Below, one piece after another: positions 16,024 to 31,203 of a stretch of DNA of 35,491 nucleotides; within the stretch, counting starts at the first letter, position 1; each line of letters opens with the position of its first letter. Source of the DNA: Gemmatimonadota bacterium. GTDB taxonomy: Bacteria > Latescibacterota > UBA2968. The notes beneath the pieces were generated by a model. The model was not told the origin of the DNA. It searched no databases and saw only the letters and a program-made list of their open reading frames with translations. The position numbers were made by a program, and so were the translations under genes. The stretch spans positions 68,810 to 104,300 of the forward strand of contig PBWH01000016.1 of the NCBI GenBank assembly GCA_002727195.1. The letters run 5' to 3'.

Positions 16024-16566
16024 ATGGCAATACGCTGGTATGTCGTTCACACCTACTCGGGACACGAGAACAAGGTGTGTGCCTTCATCGACAGCGCCAA
16101 AGAGGGAGCGGGTCTGGCCGAGAAGATCGAGCAGGTCGTGGTGCCGACCGAGGAAGTCGTCGAGATGAAGGACGGTCGAAAGACGACATCTCAGAGAAAA
16201 TTCCTGCCCAGCTACGTGCTGGTCCGGATGGAGATGGACAAGGAGACGCTGCATTTCGTGACCAACGTGCCGGGGGTCACGAGCTTCGTCGGGCCGGGCC
16301 GTCGCCCGCAGCCCCTGATGGACGAAGAGGTCCAGAGGATTCTGGGCCAGATCGACCGCAGTCAGACGCCGGAGGTCAGCGAAATCCCTTATCGCATCGG
16401 CGATCGGGTCAAGGTGACGGACGGGCCATTCAGCGATTTTATTGGCCTCGTCGACGACGTCAACCCGGAAAAGAGCAAGATCAAGGTGATGGTCAGCATC
16501 TTCGGGCGGAACACGCCCGTCGAGCTGGATGTGCTCCAGGTCGAAGAAGCGACCGAAACGACGTAA
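16024..16566 (+). CDS. nusG: Transcription termination/antitermination factor NusG
   Basis: A 180-residue NusG. The NGN domain (about 1-115) begins with [14 protein letters not shown] and includes the [12 protein letters not shown] and VPGVTSFVG motifs that contact the RNA-polymerase clamp. A KOW domain follows (about 127-175: [18 protein letters not shown]). It links RNA polymerase to Rho or to the ribosome. The length is standard. It is placed between secE and rplK in the usual order. Confidence 0.97.
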   Translation: MAIRWYVVHTYSGHENKVCAFIDSAKEGAGLAEKIEQVVVPTEEVVEMKDGRKTTSQRKFLPSYVLVRMEMDKETLHFVTNVPGVTSFVGPGRRPQPLMDEEVQRILGQIDRSQTPEVSEIPYRIGDRVKVTDGPFSDFIGLVDDVNPEKSKIKVMVSIFGRNTPVELDVLQVEEATETT

Positions 16567-16581
16567 GCAAAGGCAAGCAAG

Positions 16582-17007
16582 ATGGCGAAGAAAGTGATGA
16601 CGTTGATCAAGCTGCAGATCCCGGCAGGGCAGGCGACGCCCACCCCCCCGGTCGGTCCCGCGCTCGGTCAGCACGGCGTGAATATCATGGAGTTCTGCAA
16701 GGCGTTCAACGCCCAGACTCAGGACAAGGCGGGGTTGATCATTCCCGCGGTCATCACGGTTTACGCCGACCGTAGTTTCTCGTTCATCCTGAAGAGCCCG
16801 CCCGCGGCCGTGCTGTTAAAGAAGGCTGCCGGTTTGGCGAAAGGATCGCCGGAGTCGAACCGTGAGAAGGTGGGCTCAGTGACGAAGGATCAGGTGCGGG
16901 AGATCGCGGAGTTGAAGAAGGAAGACCTGAACGCCCATACGATCGAGTCGGCTATGAAGGTCATTGAGGGCACAGCGAGGAGCGCCGGAATCACCGTCGA
17001 GGCCTGA
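16582..17007 (+). CDS. rplK: 50S ribosomal protein L11
   Basis: A 141-residue L11 with the N-terminal domain motif [25 protein letters not shown] and the C-terminal RNA-binding domain (about 75-141). It forms the GTPase-associated centre with 23S rRNA and L10-L12. The start ATG is 15 bases after the nusG stop region with a purine-rich upstream stretch. The 28 bases to rplA leave little room for an independent promoter. Confidence 0.97.
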   Translation: MAKKVMTLIKLQIPAGQATPTPPVGPALGQHGVNIMEFCKAFNAQTQDKAGLIIPAVITVYADRSFSFILKSPPAAVLLKKAAGLAKGSPESNREKVGSVTKDQVREIAELKKEDLNAHTIESAMKVIEGTARSAGITVEA

Positions 17008-17035
17008 TCTCGGCGATACCGGCAGGAGAAACTCT

Positions 17036-17731
17036 ATGGGAAAATCGAGCAAGGGTTATGCGCAGGCGCGCGAACTGTTCGACCGCAAGACGCAGTATTC
17101 GCTCGAGGACGCGGTTGGTATCCTAAAGCAGATGCCGACGAAGAAGTTCGATGAAAGCGTCGAGCTCGCACTGAGACTGGGCGTCGACCCGAGACACGCA
17201 GACCAGCAGGTGCGTGGTACGGTCGCCTTGCCACGTGGTCTCGGTAAGTCGGTCCGCGTGATCGTGTTTGCGAAAGGTGAAGCGGCGAGCGCGGCCGAAG
17301 AGGCCGGTGCGGACGCCGTCGGGGCCGACGATCTGGCCGAGAAGGTATCGGGTGGCTGGACGGACTTCGACGTCGCCGTCGCGACGCCTGATATGATGGG
17401 AACGGTCGGTAAGCTTGGACGGGTGCTCGGTCCCCGGGGGCTGATGCCGAACCCGAAGAGCGGGACTGTGACGCCCAATCCGGCTGCCGCCGTCGAAGAG
17501 GCGAAGGCCGGGAAAGTCGAGTTCCGTGTGGACAAGCAGGCGAACATTCACGTGTCGGTCGGCAAGATTTCGTTCGACGCTGACGCGATTCGGGAGAATG
17601 CTCAGGCCGTGCTGGATACGATCGCTCGGGCGCAGCCGTCGGCCACCAAGGGGCAGTATGTGAAGTCTGCCACGATTTCGACCACGATGAGCCCGGGGAT
17701 CCGGCTCGATCGCTCCGCCGTCGGGGCGTAG
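17036..17731 (+). CDS. rplA: 50S ribosomal protein L1
   Basis: A 231-residue L1, the mobile stalk protein at the E site and, in several bacteria, a translational repressor of its own operon. The family motif VLGPRGLMPNPKSGTVT lies at about 129-145. The ATG at 17036 is chosen over the longer frame because it follows GCAGGAGAA and yields the standard N-terminus (MGKSSKGY). I did not find a clear L1-binding leader before rplK. Confidence 0.96.
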   Translation: MGKSSKGYAQARELFDRKTQYSLEDAVGILKQMPTKKFDESVELALRLGVDPRHADQQVRGTVALPRGLGKSVRVIVFAKGEAASAAEEAGADAVGADDLAEKVSGGWTDFDVAVATPDMMGTVGKLGRVLGPRGLMPNPKSGTVTPNPAAAVEEAKAGKVEFRVDKQANIHVSVGKISFDADAIRENAQAVLDTIARAQPSATKGQYVKSATISTTMSPGIRLDRSAVGA

Positions 17732-17749
17732 CGAGGGAAAGAGGATCTG

Positions 17750-18283
17750 ATGCCCACAGAACAGAAAATCGCCGCCGTCGAGGAGATGGAGACACTTCTG
17801 AAGGACTCGACCGCGGTCTACTTCGCTGATTTCAGCGGGATCGATGTTCCGACGTTCACGAATCTGCGTCGGCAGCTGCACGCCGAGAACGTGACCTTCA
17901 CGGTTGTGAAGAACCGGCTGGCCAAAATTGCGGCTGCCAACGCCGGGATCGAAGGACTCGGTGACGCGCTGAGTGGTCCGACCGGCATGGTCTGTGCTAA
18001 CGACGATCCCGTCGCCCCAGCACGCCTGCTGTCGAAGTTCGCCGAAGATGCCGATGGGAAGCCGAAGGTCAAGCTCGGTTACTTGGACGGCACCGTCTAC
18101 GTCGAGGAACAGGTCGAGAAGCTCGCGAAGCTCCCGACCCGTGAGGTGCTTCTGACACAGGTCGTCACCGGGCTTCAGAGCCCGATCTCCGGTCTGGCCT
18201 TCTGCCTTTCTGGAATCCTTCAGGGCCTGGTAGGCACGATCCAGGCTGTAGCTGACAAGAAGAAGAACGAGGGCGGCGAATAG
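17750..18283 (+). CDS. rplJ: 50S ribosomal protein L10
   Basis: A 177-residue L10, which binds 23S rRNA with its N-terminal domain ([24 protein letters not shown]) and carries L7/L12 dimers on its C-terminal helix. Only 18 bases separate it from rplA, so the long L10-binding leader known from E. coli is absent here. GAGGA lies 5-10 bases before the ATG. The length is normal. Confidence 0.96.
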   Translation: MPTEQKIAAVEEMETLLKDSTAVYFADFSGIDVPTFTNLRRQLHAENVTFTVVKNRLAKIAAANAGIEGLGDALSGPTGMVCANDDPVAPARLLSKFAEDADGKPKVKLGYLDGTVYVEEQVEKLAKLPTREVLLTQVVTGLQSPISGLAFCLSGILQGLVGTIQAVADKKKNEGGE

Positions 18284-18351
18284 GTTCGCGGCCCGTCTTT
18301 TATACCCTTAAAACGGATATCATCCACACTCGCCCGATGGAGGAACCCAAG

Positions 18352-18729
18352 ATGGCGGTTGACAACATTATCGAAGAGATTGAAAAGCTGACCGTGCTCG
18401 AGCTTGCCGAGCTCGTGTCGGCTCTTGAGGAGAAGTTCGGCGTGACGGCCCAGGCGGCCGTTGTCGCAGCTCCTGCAGCCGGTGGTGCGGCTGACGCAGG
18501 CGGCGCGGAGGAGGAGAAGTCAGAGTTCGATGTCATTCTTTCCGCAGCCGGCGACAAGAAAATCCAGGTCATTAAGGTCGTTCGCGGCATCACGAACTTG
18601 GGTCTCAAGGAAGCAAAGGCGCTGGTCGATGAGGCACCGAGCTCGGTCAAGGAAGGCGTCTCCAAGGACGAAGCCGACGAGATCAAGAAAGAGCTCGAGG
18701 AGGCCGGAGCGGTGGTCGAAGTCAAGTAA
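18352..18729 (+). CDS. rplL: 50S ribosomal protein L7/L12
   Basis: A 125-residue L12: N-terminal dimerisation domain (1-35), an Ala/Gly-rich hinge (about 36-54), and the C-terminal factor-binding domain ([20 protein letters not shown] onward). It recruits elongation factors to the ribosome. The ATG at 18352 is chosen because GGAGGA sits 7 bases upstream at 18339-18344; the in-frame ATG at 18337 overlaps that site. A 68-base gap separates it from rplJ. Confidence 0.96.
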   Translation: MAVDNIIEEIEKLTVLELAELVSALEEKFGVTAQAAVVAAPAAGGAADAGGAEEEKSEFDVILSAAGDKKIQVIKVVRGITNLGLKEAKALVDEAPSSVKEGVSKDEADEIKKELEEAGAVVEVK

Positions 18730-18775
18730 GCGACATCTCAGTGGTCGCGCAGTAGAATCGACCGTTACGACTCCT

Positions 18776-18813
18776 GGCCGGGCCGGATTCCGTGCGAATT
18801 CGCGTTCCCGGCC
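18776..18813 (+). terminator. Attenuator-like hairpin between rplL and rpoB
   Basis: GGCCGGG (18776-18782) pairs with CCCGGCC (18807-18813), followed by TTTGGTCT. The U-run is only three bases. In E. coli a partial terminator sits at this place and lowers RNA-polymerase gene expression relative to ribosomal proteins; a similar role is inferred here from position. Confidence 0.5.
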
Positions 18814-18847
18814 TTTGGTCTGAACCACCACGAGAGAAGGCACTCCC

Positions 18848-21800
18848 TTGACAGAGAACGGATACATCGACAGAAAAAGCTATGGTCGCATTGAAGCCGC
18901 GATCGATATGCCGAACCTGCTGGACATCCAGTTGAGCTCGTATAGCGAGTTTCTTCAGCGACATGTCTCCTCCTTTGAGCGCGGAGAGCAGGGACTGCAA
19001 GCTGTCTTCAATAGCATCTTCCCGATTACGGACGTCCACAATCTCTTTTCACTCGAGTTCGTCGAGTACGCAGTCGGGACCCCGAAATACGAAGTAGAGG
19101 AATGCCTCGAGCGAGGTACGACCTACGCCGCCCCCTTGCGCGCCACCCTCCGGCTTGTCGCACGGGAGAAGGTGGGGAACAGCGACTACCGGGTAAAGGA
19201 CATCGTCGAGCAGACGGTCTTCCTTGGAGAGCTCCCACTGATGACGGACGAGGGAACGTTCATCGTCAACGGTTCGGAGCGCGTCATCGTGAGTCAGCTA
19301 CATCGTTCACCAGGCGTTTTCTTCGACGAGTCGATCCACCCGAACGGGAAGCGTCTGTTCTCGGCCCGCATAATCCCTTACAAGGGCGCGTGGCTTGAGT
19401 TCAGCATGGACATCAACGACATCATGTATGTCCACATCGATCGGAAGCGGAAGCTTCCGGTCACGACTTTCCTCCGTGCGCTCGGGTTCAGCAAGAGCGA
19501 AGAGATCCTGTCGATCTTCCACGACACGAAGGAAATTCTGGTCGACGAGGAATCGGTCGGGGAAGTCGTTCTCGAGGATGTGGTCGTCAAACGCACGGGT
19601 GAGGTCGTTGTCGAAGGGTATACGACCCTGACCGAAGAGCACGTCGAAGCGCTGACCGAAGCCAAGGTCAAGAAGCTGATGGTCATCGACGTGAACCCAG
19701 AGGATGACGGCGGCGTGGTCACCAATACGCTCGGCAAGGATCCGTGCGACAACGACGAAGAAGCACTGTCACGGATCTACAGCCTGCTACGCCCTGGGGA
19801 TCCGCCGAACATCGAGACCGCCCGTGGTCTCCTGGAGCGTCAGTTCTTCAGCCCGCGGCGTTACCATCTGGGTGATGTCGGACGCTATCGGATGAACGAG
19901 CGTCTCGACATGAAGGTACCTCTCGACTTCACGACGCTCTGTATCGAAGACTTCCTGAAGGTTATCAATCACCTGATCGACCTGTTCAAGGGTGACGGCT
20001 TCACTGACGACATCGATCACCTCGGTAATCGGCGGATCCGTTCCGTTGGCGAGTTGCTCGGAAACCAGTTCTCGATCGGTCTGTCGCGCATGGCGCGCAC
20101 GATCCGGGAGCGCATGAGCCTGCGCGATTCCGATCAGTTGACACCGCACGACCTGGTGAACGCGCGGACGGTGTCGACTGTGGTTCAGGCCTTCTTCGGC
20201 AGCAGCCAGTTGTCGCAGTTCCTCCAGCAGACCAATCCGCTCGACGAGCTGACGCACAAGCGTCGCCTGTCAGCGCTCGGGCCAGGTGGTCTGACGCGAG
20301 ATCGTGCAGGTTTCGAGGTCCGCGACGTCCACCACACGCACTACGGTCGAATTTGCCCTATCGAGACGCCGGAAGGGCCGAACATCGGTTTGATCGCGTC
20401 GTTGTCGACCTACGCCATCGTGAATCCCTTCGGGTTCCTCGAGACGCCGTATCGCGTCGTCGAAAACGGCAAGCTGGTCAGCGGCGAAATCAAGTATCTG
20501 TCGGCCGACCAGGAGGACAAACAGACGATCGCCCAGGCCAATGCGAACGTCGATGGTCGTGGTCGGTTCGTGGAGGATGTGATTCAGGTGCGTCGTCGAG
20601 GCGATTTCCCCGTCGTGCGTGGCGAGGAGATCGGCTACATGGATGTCTCGCCATGCCAGCTCGTGAGTGCGGCAGCGGCCCTGATTCCGTTCCTCGAGCA
20701 CGACGATGCCAACCGTGCCCTGATGGGATCGAACATGCAGCGGCAGGCAGTTCCCCTTCTGCGCACCGCGGCGCCGTTCGTTGGTACCGGCATGGAGCGC
20801 CGTGTGGCAATCGACTCCAAGGCCGTCGTGACCGCACGGCACGCCGGGACGGTTTCGTATGTGAGCGCCGACCGGATCATCGTCAAGCGCCGCCGTGATC
20901 GCGGCGGCGAGCTGGTCGGGTTGACTGACGAGGACGTCTATAACCTCACGAAATTCAAACGCTCGAATCAGGACGTTTGCATCAACCAGAAGCCGATCGT
21001 CCGGACGGGCGACAAGATCAAAGAAGGTCAGGTCCTCGCCGATGGCTGCGCGACGCATCGTGGTGATCTGGCCCTGGGTGCCAACGTCCTGTGTGCGTTC
21101 ATGTCCTGGAACGGTTACAACTTCGAGGACGCGATCATCATCTCTGAACGTCTCGTCCGGAAGGACATCTTCACGTCGATCCACATCGAGGAGTTTGAGC
21201 TCCAGGTGCGCGACACGAAGCGGGGCACGGAAGAGATCACCCGTGAGATTCCGAACGTCAGCGAGCAGGCTGTGGCCAACCTGGATGAGCACGGTATCAT
21301 CCGAGTGGGTGCCGAGGTCGGTTCTGGTGACATCCTCGTCGGTAAGGTGACGCCGAAGGGTGAGACGGAGCTTTCGCCTGAAGAGCGCCTCCTGCGCGCT
21401 ATCTTCGGCGAGAAAGCTGGTGATGTGCGTGACGCTTCGCTGAAGTCGCCGCCGGGGATGGACGGCGTGGTCATGGATCGCAAGGTTTTCTCGAGGAAAG
21501 AGCGTGACGAGAAGACCCGGAAGGCTGACAAAGAAAAGAGCAACGCTGCCAAGAAGCGCGTGACGGAGAAGATCCGGGCGATCGAAGAGAGCCGGAACGA
21601 GCAGCTGCTCGAGATGCTCGATGGAGAGCGCCTCCGCACGATCCGTGACCTCGAGAACGATTCGGTCGCGTTCCGCGCGGGGACGACGTTCAACGACAAG
21701 CTTCTCGAGAAGATCGACTTCGAGCGGCACCGCCCGGAAGAGGGGTGGACGGACAATACGGCCAACAACCGGAAGGTCGAGCGCCTGGTCGAGTTGGCCA

Positions 21801-22621
21801 ATGACCTGAAGCGCCAGGCCGATGAGGAGCTCGAGCGCGAGCTGGAGAAAATCCAGCGTGGCGACGAGTTGCCGCCGGGGATCGTCCAGCTCGTGAAGGT
21901 CTACATCGCCCGGAAGCGCAAGCTGATGGTCGGTGACAAGATGGCCGGACGCCACGGTAACAAGGGTGTGGTGTCTACGATCGTGCCGGAAGAGGATATG
22001 CCGTATCTGCCGGATGGTAGGCCGATCGACATCATTCTCAACCCCCTGGGCGTTCCGTCGCGGATGAATCTGGGGCAGATTCTGGAGACCCACCTGGGTT
22101 GGGCTGCTGAAGCATTGGGGCAGCACATCGCCACGCCGGTGTTCGACGGAGCCTCGCTCGAGGATATCAAGACTGCTCTCCGGGAAGCGGGCTTGCCTGC
22201 GTCCGGGAAGAGCTTGCTTTACGACGGGAAGACGGGTGAGCGCTTCGACCGCGAGGTGATGGTCGGCTACATTTACATGCTGAAGCTTTCGCACCTCGTG
22301 AGCGACAAGATGCACGCGCGGTCGATCGGGCCGTACTCACTCGTGACGCAGCAGCCGCTGGGCGGAAAGGCTCAGTTCGGCGGGCAGCGATTCGGCGAGA
22401 TGGAGGTGTGGGCACTCGAGGCCTACGGAGCCGCCCATATGCTCCAGGAGATGCTGACCGTCAAGTCCGACGATGTTGCTGGACGCTCCAAGATCTATGA
22501 AGCGATCGTGAAGGGAGAGAACCCGCCCGAACCGGGGGTTCCCGAGTCCTTCAACGTTCTCGTCAAGGAGCTCCAAAGTCTCTGTCTGGATGTCGTCCTG
22601 GAGAACGATCTGGCCGACTGA
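18848..22621 (+). CDS. rpoB: DNA-directed RNA polymerase subunit beta
   Basis: A 1257-residue beta subunit. The start is a TTG at 18848, 7 bases after GAGAGAAGG, giving [15 protein letters not shown]. The fork/rifampicin region is at about 450-480 ([21 protein letters not shown]). The NTP/active-site region includes [11 protein letters not shown] and [13 protein letters not shown]. The C-terminus has the clamp-anchoring segment with [20 protein letters not shown] charged helical insertion of about 125 residues lies at about 877-1004. At the position of E. coli Asp516 there is Gln (residue 460, codon 20225-20227), and at Ser522 there is Asp; His526 and Ser531 are retained. It is co-transcribed with rpoC 58 bases downstream. 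Confidence 0.97.
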   Translation: MTENGYIDRKSYGRIEAAIDMPNLLDIQLSSYSEFLQRHVSSFERGEQGLQAVFNSIFPITDVHNLFSLEFVEYAVGTPKYEVEECLERGTTYAAPLRATLRLVAREKVGNSDYRVKDIVEQTVFLGELPLMTDEGTFIVNGSERVIVSQLHRSPGVFFDESIHPNGKRLFSARIIPYKGAWLEFSMDINDIMYVHIDRKRKLPVTTFLRALGFSKSEEILSIFHDTKEILVDEESVGEVVLEDVVVKRTGEVVVEGYTTLTEEHVEALTEAKVKKLMVIDVNPEDDGGVVTNTLGKDPCDNDEEALSRIYSLLRPGDPPNIETARGLLERQFFSPRRYHLGDVGRYRMNERLDMKVPLDFTTLCIEDFLKVINHLIDLFKGDGFTDDIDHLGNRRIRSVGELLGNQFSIGLSRMARTIRERMSLRDSDQLTPHDLVNARTVSTVVQAFFGSSQLSQFLQQTNPLDELTHKRRLSALGPGGLTRDRAGFEVRDVHHTHYGRICPIETPEGPNIGLIASLSTYAIVNPFGFLETPYRVVENGKLVSGEIKYLSADQEDKQTIAQANANVDGRGRFVEDVIQVRRRGDFPVVRGEEIGYMDVSPCQLVSAAAALIPFLEHDDANRALMGSNMQRQAVPLLRTAAPFVGTGMERRVAIDSKAVVTARHAGTVSYVSADRIIVKRRRDRGGELVGLTDEDVYNLTKFKRSNQDVCINQKPIVRTGDKIKEGQVLADGCATHRGDLALGANVLCAFMSWNGYNFEDAIIISERLVRKDIFTSIHIEEFELQVRDTKRGTEEITREIPNVSEQAVANLDEHGIIRVGAEVGSGDILVGKVTPKGETELSPEERLLRAIFGEKAGDVRDASLKSPPGMDGVVMDRKVFSRKERDEKTRKADKEKSNAAKKRVTEKIRAIEESRNEQLLEMLDGERLRTIRDLENDSVAFRAGTTFNDKLLEKIDFERHRPEEGWTDNTANNRKVERLVELANDLKRQADEELERELEKIQRGDELPPGIVQLVKVYIARKRKLMVGDKMAGRHGNKGVVSTIVPEEDMPYLPDGRPIDIILNPLGVPSRMNLGQILETHLGWAAEALGQHIATPVFDGASLEDIKTALREAGLPASGKSLLYDGKTGERFDREVMVGYIYMLKLSHLVSDKMHARSIGPYSLVTQQPLGGKAQFGGQRFGEMEVWALEAYGAAHMLQEMLTVKSDDVAGRSKIYEAIVKGENPPEPGVPESFNVLVKELQSLCLDVVLENDLAD

Positions 22622-22679
22622 CAGACGGTCTTGGATTTCTTAGATAACAAACGCGATCGCGAATAAGGGGGTATTCCTC

Positions 22680-26777
<4,098 letters not shown>

Positions 26778-26809
26778 TTTTCGGGGGCTGGAGCTCCCGG
26801 AGGAAAGGC

Positions 26810-26838
26810 TTGACAGCGTAGAATCCAACTTATATATT
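26810..26838 (+). promoter_or_regulatory. Strong promoter of the str operon
   Basis: TTGACA at 26810-26815 and TATATT at 26833-26838 are separated by 17 bases, the same architecture as the metB promoter. The start of transcription would be near 26845, about 30 bases before rpsL. It probably drives rpsL-rpsG-fusA-tuf and, by read-through, the S10 operon. Confidence 0.88.
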
Positions 26839-26874
26839 GGAAGTCTCCCATAAGAATTCCTAAGGAGATAGTTG

Positions 26875-27246
26875 GTGCCCACAATCAATCAGTTGGTCAG
26901 AAAGGGCCGCAGGGTTAAGCCCAAGCGGTCCACCGCTCCCGCACTCAAGGGATGCCCACAAAAACGGGGTGTTTGCACGCGCGTCTACACGACGACGCCG
27001 AAGAAACCGAACTCCGCACTCCGCAAGGTCGCCCGCGTAAGGCTGACCAATGGGATGGAGGTTACGGCCTACATCCCTGGAGAGGGGCACAACTTGCAGG
27101 AGCACTCTGTCGTGCTGATTCGGGGTGGCCGGGTAAAGGATCTTCCGTCGGTCCGCTACCACATCGTTCGGGGCGTTCTCGATACGACTGGGGTGTCCGA
27201 CCGGAAGCAGGGCCGCTCCAAGTACGGTACCAAGTCACCGAAATAG
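26875..27246 (+). CDS. rpsL: 30S ribosomal protein S12
   Basis: A 123-residue S12, the decoding-centre protein. The GTG at 26875 (MPTINQLVR) is chosen over the TTG at 26872 because it fits the family N-terminus and follows AGGAG at 26863-26867 by 7 bases. The streptomycin-site motifs [10 protein letters not shown] and GGRVKDLP are present with both key lysines. The residue after LP is Ser where E. coli has Gly91; neighbouring positions are standard. It is first gene after the str promoter. Confidence 0.97.
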   Translation: MPTINQLVRKGRRVKPKRSTAPALKGCPQKRGVCTRVYTTTPKKPNSALRKVARVRLTNGMEVTAYIPGEGHNLQEHSVVLIRGGRVKDLPSVRYHIVRGVLDTTGVSDRKQGRSKYGTKSPK

Positions 27247-27282
27247 CTTGGGCGGTTAGCCAACCGGCAGGATCAGGAACAA

Positions 27283-27322
27283 AAGGGGGACGCTGCGACA
27301 GTTTCGCACAGCGGTCCCCCTT
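27283..27322 (+). promoter_or_regulatory. Stable hairpin in the rpsL-rpsG intergenic region
   Basis: AAGGGGGAC (27283-27291) pairs with GTCCCCCTT (27314-27322), and GCTG (27292-27295) with CAGC (27309-27312) after a one-base bulge. The hairpin ends 5 bases before the GAGGA of rpsG. In E. coli the S7 repressor binds the mRNA between rpsL and rpsG; this may be the equivalent, or simply an attenuator. No U-run follows, which argues against a terminator. Confidence 0.55.
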
Positions 27323-27336
27323 AGTATGAGGACAAT

Positions 27337-27807
27337 ATGGCACGTAAGCGTCGCGGTGGTAAGCAGGGCGTCGGTCCTGACCCGAAATACAAGAGCCTTT
27401 TGGTCACGAACTTCGTGAACTGCCTTTTCAGGCAGGGCAAGAAGAGCACGGGGGAGAGGATCTTCTACTCCGCCCTGGACACGATCAAAGAGCGCACAGG
27501 GAACGACGGTCTGGAAGTGTTCGAGAAGGCGGTCGACAACGTCAAGCCGATGGTTCACGTTCGGTCACGGCGTGTCGGTGGTCAGACTTACCAGGTTCCG
27601 GTTGAGGTTCGCCAGGACGAGCGTCTCGCGCTTTCGATCCGGTGGCTGATCAGCTTCGCAAAGCAGCGCGGCGAAAAGACTATGGCCGCCAAGCTTGCGG
27701 GCGAATTCATTGATGCATCGACCGGCCAGGGCCGCGCGATCCAGCGTCGCGAAGAGACCCATCGGATGGCCGAGGCAAACCGAGCGTTTGCTCATTATCG
27801 TTGGTAG
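27337..27807 (+). CDS. rpsG: 30S ribosomal protein S7
   Basis: A 156-residue S7 with the N-terminal RNA-binding segment (MARKRRG, DPKYKS), the VRSRRVGGQTYQVPVEV beta-hairpin and a C-terminal helix ending FAHYRW. It nucleates assembly of the 30S head and contacts the E site. The ATG at 27337 follows GAGGA at 27328-27332 with a short 4-base spacer. The upstream hairpin suggests translational control, possibly by S7 itself. Confidence 0.97.
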   Translation: MARKRRGGKQGVGPDPKYKSLLVTNFVNCLFRQGKKSTGERIFYSALDTIKERTGNDGLEVFEKAVDNVKPMVHVRSRRVGGQTYQVPVEVRQDERLALSIRWLISFAKQRGEKTMAAKLAGEFIDASTGQGRAIQRREETHRMAEANRAFAHYRW

Positions 27808-27833
27808 CGTGAGGGGCGTGGGGAGACAGGGAG

Positions 27834-29912
27834 ATGCCGAAGAATAGGTTAGAACAGACACGAAACATCGGCATCATGGCGCACATCGATGCCGGCAAGA
27901 CGACCACCACGGAGCGCATCCTTTACTATACAGGCGTTGTGCACCGGATGGGTGAGGTCCACGATGGCGCTGCCACGATGGACTGGATGCAGCAGGAACG
28001 TGAGCGTGGGATTACGATCACGTCGGCTGCCACTACGTGTGAGTGGAAGAACCATCGGATCAACATCATCGACACGCCCGGTCACGTCGACTTTACCGCC
28101 GAGGTTGAGCGATCGCTCCGCGTGCTCGACGGAGCGGTCGGCGTGTTCTGCGCGGTCGGAGGGGTTGAGCCCCAGTCCGAGACCGTTTGGCGCCAGGCCG
28201 ACAAATACAACGTGCCTCGGATCGCATTCGTCAACAAGATGGATCGCACCGGGGCCGATTTTTATCGTGTTGTCGAAATGATGCACGATCGGTTGGGATC
28301 GAATTTCGTTCCTGTTCAGATTCCGGTCGGTGCAGGCGAAATGTTCACGGGCCTGATCGACTTGGTGAAGATGAAGCTCGTGTCTTACCAGGAGGACACG
28401 CTCGGTATCAAGTTCACGGAGAACGACATTCCCCGTGACCTCGAAGAAGAGGCGAACATCTACCGCGAGAAGCTCCTAGAGTCGGTGTCCGATTTCGATG
28501 ACACGCTGATGGAGAAGTTCCTCGAGGGTGAGGAGATCCAGGAGGCAGAGATCATCGCTGCGCTTCGTCAGGCTGTGGTGAGCGTGACGGCCGTCCCGGT
28601 CTTCTGTGGTTCAGCCTTCAAAAACAAGGGCGTCCAGCGCCTGCTAGACGGTATCTGCGATTACCTGCCGTCGCCGTTGGATGTCGAAGATGTTTCTGGA
28701 AACGACCTGAAAGGTGAGGAAATCACCCGGGCAGCCAAGGACGACGAGCCCTTCTCGGCGCTGGCTTTCAAAGTCATGACCGACCCCTATGTCGGCCGAT
28801 TGACCTACTTCCGCGTTTACTCCGGCAGGCTCGACGCAGGATCGTATACCCTGAACGGCAACAAGGGCAAGAAAGAGCGTATTGGCCGGATGCTCCAGAT
28901 GCACGCCAACAAGCGTGAAGAGATCGAGAGCGTGGGGCCTGGCGACATCGCTGCCGTGGTTGGGCTGAAGGACACGGGGACCGGTGAGACGCTTTGCGCC
29001 GAGGACAGCCCCGTCATCCTCGAGTCGATGGAGTTTGCGAAGCCGGTGATCTCCGTCGCGATCGAGCCGAAGACGAAGGCTGATCAGGACGCGCTCGGTC
29101 AGGCTCTGGCCAAGCTCGCAGAAGAGGATCCGACCTTCCAGGTCTCCACTGACGAGGATACGGGACAGACTATCATTTCCGGAATGGGTGAGCTGCACCT
29201 GGAGATCATCGTCGATCGTCTAATGCGTGAGTTCAAGGTTGCCGCAAGCGTGGGTAAGCCGCAGGTGACCTACAAGGAAGCGATCCGCAGCACGGTCGAG
29301 GCGGAAGGCAAGTTCGTTCGTCAGTCCGGTGGTCGCGGGCAGTATGGACACGTCGTTATGAACGTCGGCCCAGGCGAATCGGGCACCGGGCTCGTGTTCG
29401 AGAACAAGATCGTCGGCGGCAAGATTCCAGGCGAGTATATCAACTCGGTTCGTCGTGGTGTCGAGGAGGCGATGACCGGTGGTGTTCTGGCGGGTTACCC
29501 TTTCGAGGACATCTACTGCGAACTCGTCGACGGGTCCTACCACGACGTCGACTCCTCGGAGATGGCGTTCCAGATCGCCGGGTCGATGGGCTTCCAGGCG
29601 GCGGCTAAGAAGGCCGATGCTTTCCTGCTCGAGCCGGTGATGGACGTCGAGGTCGTGGTCCCAGAAGAGTACATGGGTGATGTGATCGGCGACCTGAACT
29701 CTCGCCGCGGACAGGTCGCAGGGATGACGAATCGCGGCGACGCTCAGGTGATTTCGGCCACGGTCCCGTTGAGCGAGATGTTCGGTTACGCGACCACACT
29801 GCGTTCGGTTACGCAGGGGCGCGCGATCTACTCGATGGAATTCGCTAAGTACGTCGAGGTACCTAACAGCATCAAAGAAGAGATTATGGCGCGAACCGGG
29901 GCTGCCGCGTAG
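27834..29912 (+). CDS. fusA: Elongation factor G
   Basis: A 692-residue EF-G, the GTPase that drives translocation. Motifs: G1 [13 protein letters not shown]2 RGITITSA, G3 DTPGHVDF, G4 NKMD, G5 GSAFKN. Domains II to V follow, including the domain IV region ([11 protein letters not shown]) and the C-terminal domain with [14 protein letters not shown]. The length is standard and all GTPase motifs are intact. It lies 26 bases after rpsG. Confidence 0.97.
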   Translation: MPKNRLEQTRNIGIMAHIDAGKTTTTERILYYTGVVHRMGEVHDGAATMDWMQQERERGITITSAATTCEWKNHRINIIDTPGHVDFTAEVERSLRVLDGAVGVFCAVGGVEPQSETVWRQADKYNVPRIAFVNKMDRTGADFYRVVEMMHDRLGSNFVPVQIPVGAGEMFTGLIDLVKMKLVSYQEDTLGIKFTENDIPRDLEEEANIYREKLLESVSDFDDTLMEKFLEGEEIQEAEIIAALRQAVVSVTAVPVFCGSAFKNKGVQRLLDGICDYLPSPLDVEDVSGNDLKGEEITRAAKDDEPFSALAFKVMTDPYVGRLTYFRVYSGRLDAGSYTLNGNKGKKERIGRMLQMHANKREEIESVGPGDIAAVVGLKDTGTGETLCAEDSPVILESMEFAKPVISVAIEPKTKADQDALGQALAKLAEEDPTFQVSTDEDTGQTIISGMGELHLEIIVDRLMREFKVAASVGKPQVTYKEAIRSTVEAEGKFVRQSGGRGQYGHVVMNVGPGESGTGLVFENKIVGGKIPGEYINSVRRGVEEAMTGGVLAGYPFEDIYCELVDGSYHDVDSSEMAFQIAGSMGFQAAAKKADAFLLEPVMDVEVVVPEEYMGDVIGDLNSRRGQVAGMTNRGDAQVISATVPLSEMFGYATTLRSVTQGRAIYSMEFAKYVEVPNSIKEEIMARTGAAA

Positions 29913-29998
29913 AGCCTGCAAGATCAATTACAAAAAGCGAACAATAGACGACCAGTGAAGGCCTGACAACGGGTCTGACTCTACAGGAGGATGCATCG

Positions 29999-31192
29999 AT
30001 GGCGAAGGAGAAGTTTGAGAGAGATAAGCCGCACGTGAATATCGGAACCATTGGCCACGTCGATCACGGTAAGACGACGTTGACCGCTGCGATCACGAAG
30101 ACGCTCGCGGCAAAGGGTTTAGCCGATTTTCAGCCCTTCGAGGATATCGACAAGGCTCCAGAAGAGAAAGAGCGCGGGATCACCATCAACACCGCTCACG
30201 TTGAGTATCAGACGGAAACCCGTCACTATGCGCACGTCGACTGCCCGGGGCACGCCGACTATGTCAAGAACATGATTACGGGTGCCGCCCAGATGGACGG
30301 CGCGATCCTCGTGGTGAGCGCGGCGGATGGCCCGATGATCCAGACGCGTGAGCACATCCTGCTCTCGCACCAGGTGAACGTGCCCGCAATGGTTGTCTTC
30401 ATGAACAAGTGCGACATGGTTGACGATGCCGAGCTGCTCGACCTGGTCGAGCTGGAGGTTCGTGAGCTCCTGAGCCAGTATGAGTATGATGGCGACGAGG
30501 TGCCGATCATCCGCGGTTCCGGCCTGAACGCTCTGGAGTCCGACGATCCGGATTCGGAAGAGTGTAAGCCTATCTGGGAGCTGATGGAGGCCGTCGACAA
30601 CCACGTGCCGATGCCCGAGCGCGACGTCGACCGCGATTTCCTGATGCCGGTCGAGGATGTCTTCACGATCACGGGACGCGGCACGGTCGGCACGGGTCGT
30701 ATTGAGCGCGGTATCATCAACATCAACGAAGAGATCGAGATCATCGGCCTCAAGGACACGCAGAAGTCGGTTGTCACGGGTGTCGAGATGTTCCGCAAGC
30801 TACTCGATCAGGGCCAGGCCGGTGACAACGTCGGTCTGCTGCTCCGTGGTATCGACAAGGAAAACCTGGAACGCGGGATGGTTATCGCGAAGCCCGGGTC
30901 GATCACGCCGCACACGAAGTTTGTGGGTGAGGTCTACGTCCTGACGGAGAAGGAAGGTGGACGCAGCAAGCCGTTCTTCACGGGCTATCGTCCGCAGTTC
31001 TACTTCCGCACAACGGATGTGACGGGTGCTGTCGCACTGCCCGATGGCGTTGAGATGGTGATGCCCGGTGACAACATCACGATGGACGTCGAGCTGATTC
31101 AGCCGATCGCCATCGAGAAGGAACTCCGCTTTGCAGTCCGCGAAGGTGGTCGCACGATCGGCGCCGGCGTCGTTACGGAAATCATCGAGTAA
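29999..31192 (+). CDS. tuf: Elongation factor Tu
   Basis: A 397-residue EF-Tu that delivers aminoacyl-tRNA to the ribosome. Motifs: [22 protein letters not shown] and SGLNAL, with domain II ([18 protein letters not shown]) and domain III. The ATG at 29999 follows a perfect AGGAGG at 29985-29990 by 8 bases. An 86-base gap separates it from fusA and I see no convincing promoter there. It is the only tuf in this window; the second copy often found near secE is absent. Confidence 0.97.
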   Translation: MAKEKFERDKPHVNIGTIGHVDHGKTTLTAAITKTLAAKGLADFQPFEDIDKAPEEKERGITINTAHVEYQTETRHYAHVDCPGHADYVKNMITGAAQMDGAILVVSAADGPMIQTREHILLSHQVNVPAMVVFMNKCDMVDDAELLDLVELEVRELLSQYEYDGDEVPIIRGSGLNALESDDPDSEECKPIWELMEAVDNHVPMPERDVDRDFLMPVEDVFTITGRGTVGTGRIERGIININEEIEIIGLKDTQKSVVTGVEMFRKLLDQGQAGDNVGLLLRGIDKENLERGMVIAKPGSITPHTKFVGEVYVLTEKEGGRSKPFFTGYRPQFYFRTTDVTGAVALPDGVEMVMPGDNITMDVELIQPIAIEKELRFAVREGGRTIGAGVVTEIIE

Positions 31193-31203
31193 GGGAGACG
31201 AAC

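Noticed and set aside
18848..18876. TTGACA at 18848 as a promoter for rpoB
   Set aside because: The TTG is the rpoB start codon; 17 bases later the sequence is CAGAAA, not a -10 box, and it lies inside the coding region.
20270..22315. A 681-residue minus-strand open frame inside rpoB
   Set aside because: It is a long antisense shadow in codon register with a strongly biased GC-rich gene; composition is His/Arg/Leu rich and it matches no family I know.
27163..27182. The Gly91-to-Ser difference in S12 (E. coli numbering) as a streptomycin-resistance signal
   Set aside because: Both key lysines and the flanking motif are normal, and I cannot tell from one sequence whether Ser is simply the lineage norm.
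29913..29998. A separate promoter for tuf in the fusA-tuf gap
   Set aside because: TTACAA near 29926 is a fair -35 box, but no acceptable -10 box lies at 16-18 bases.
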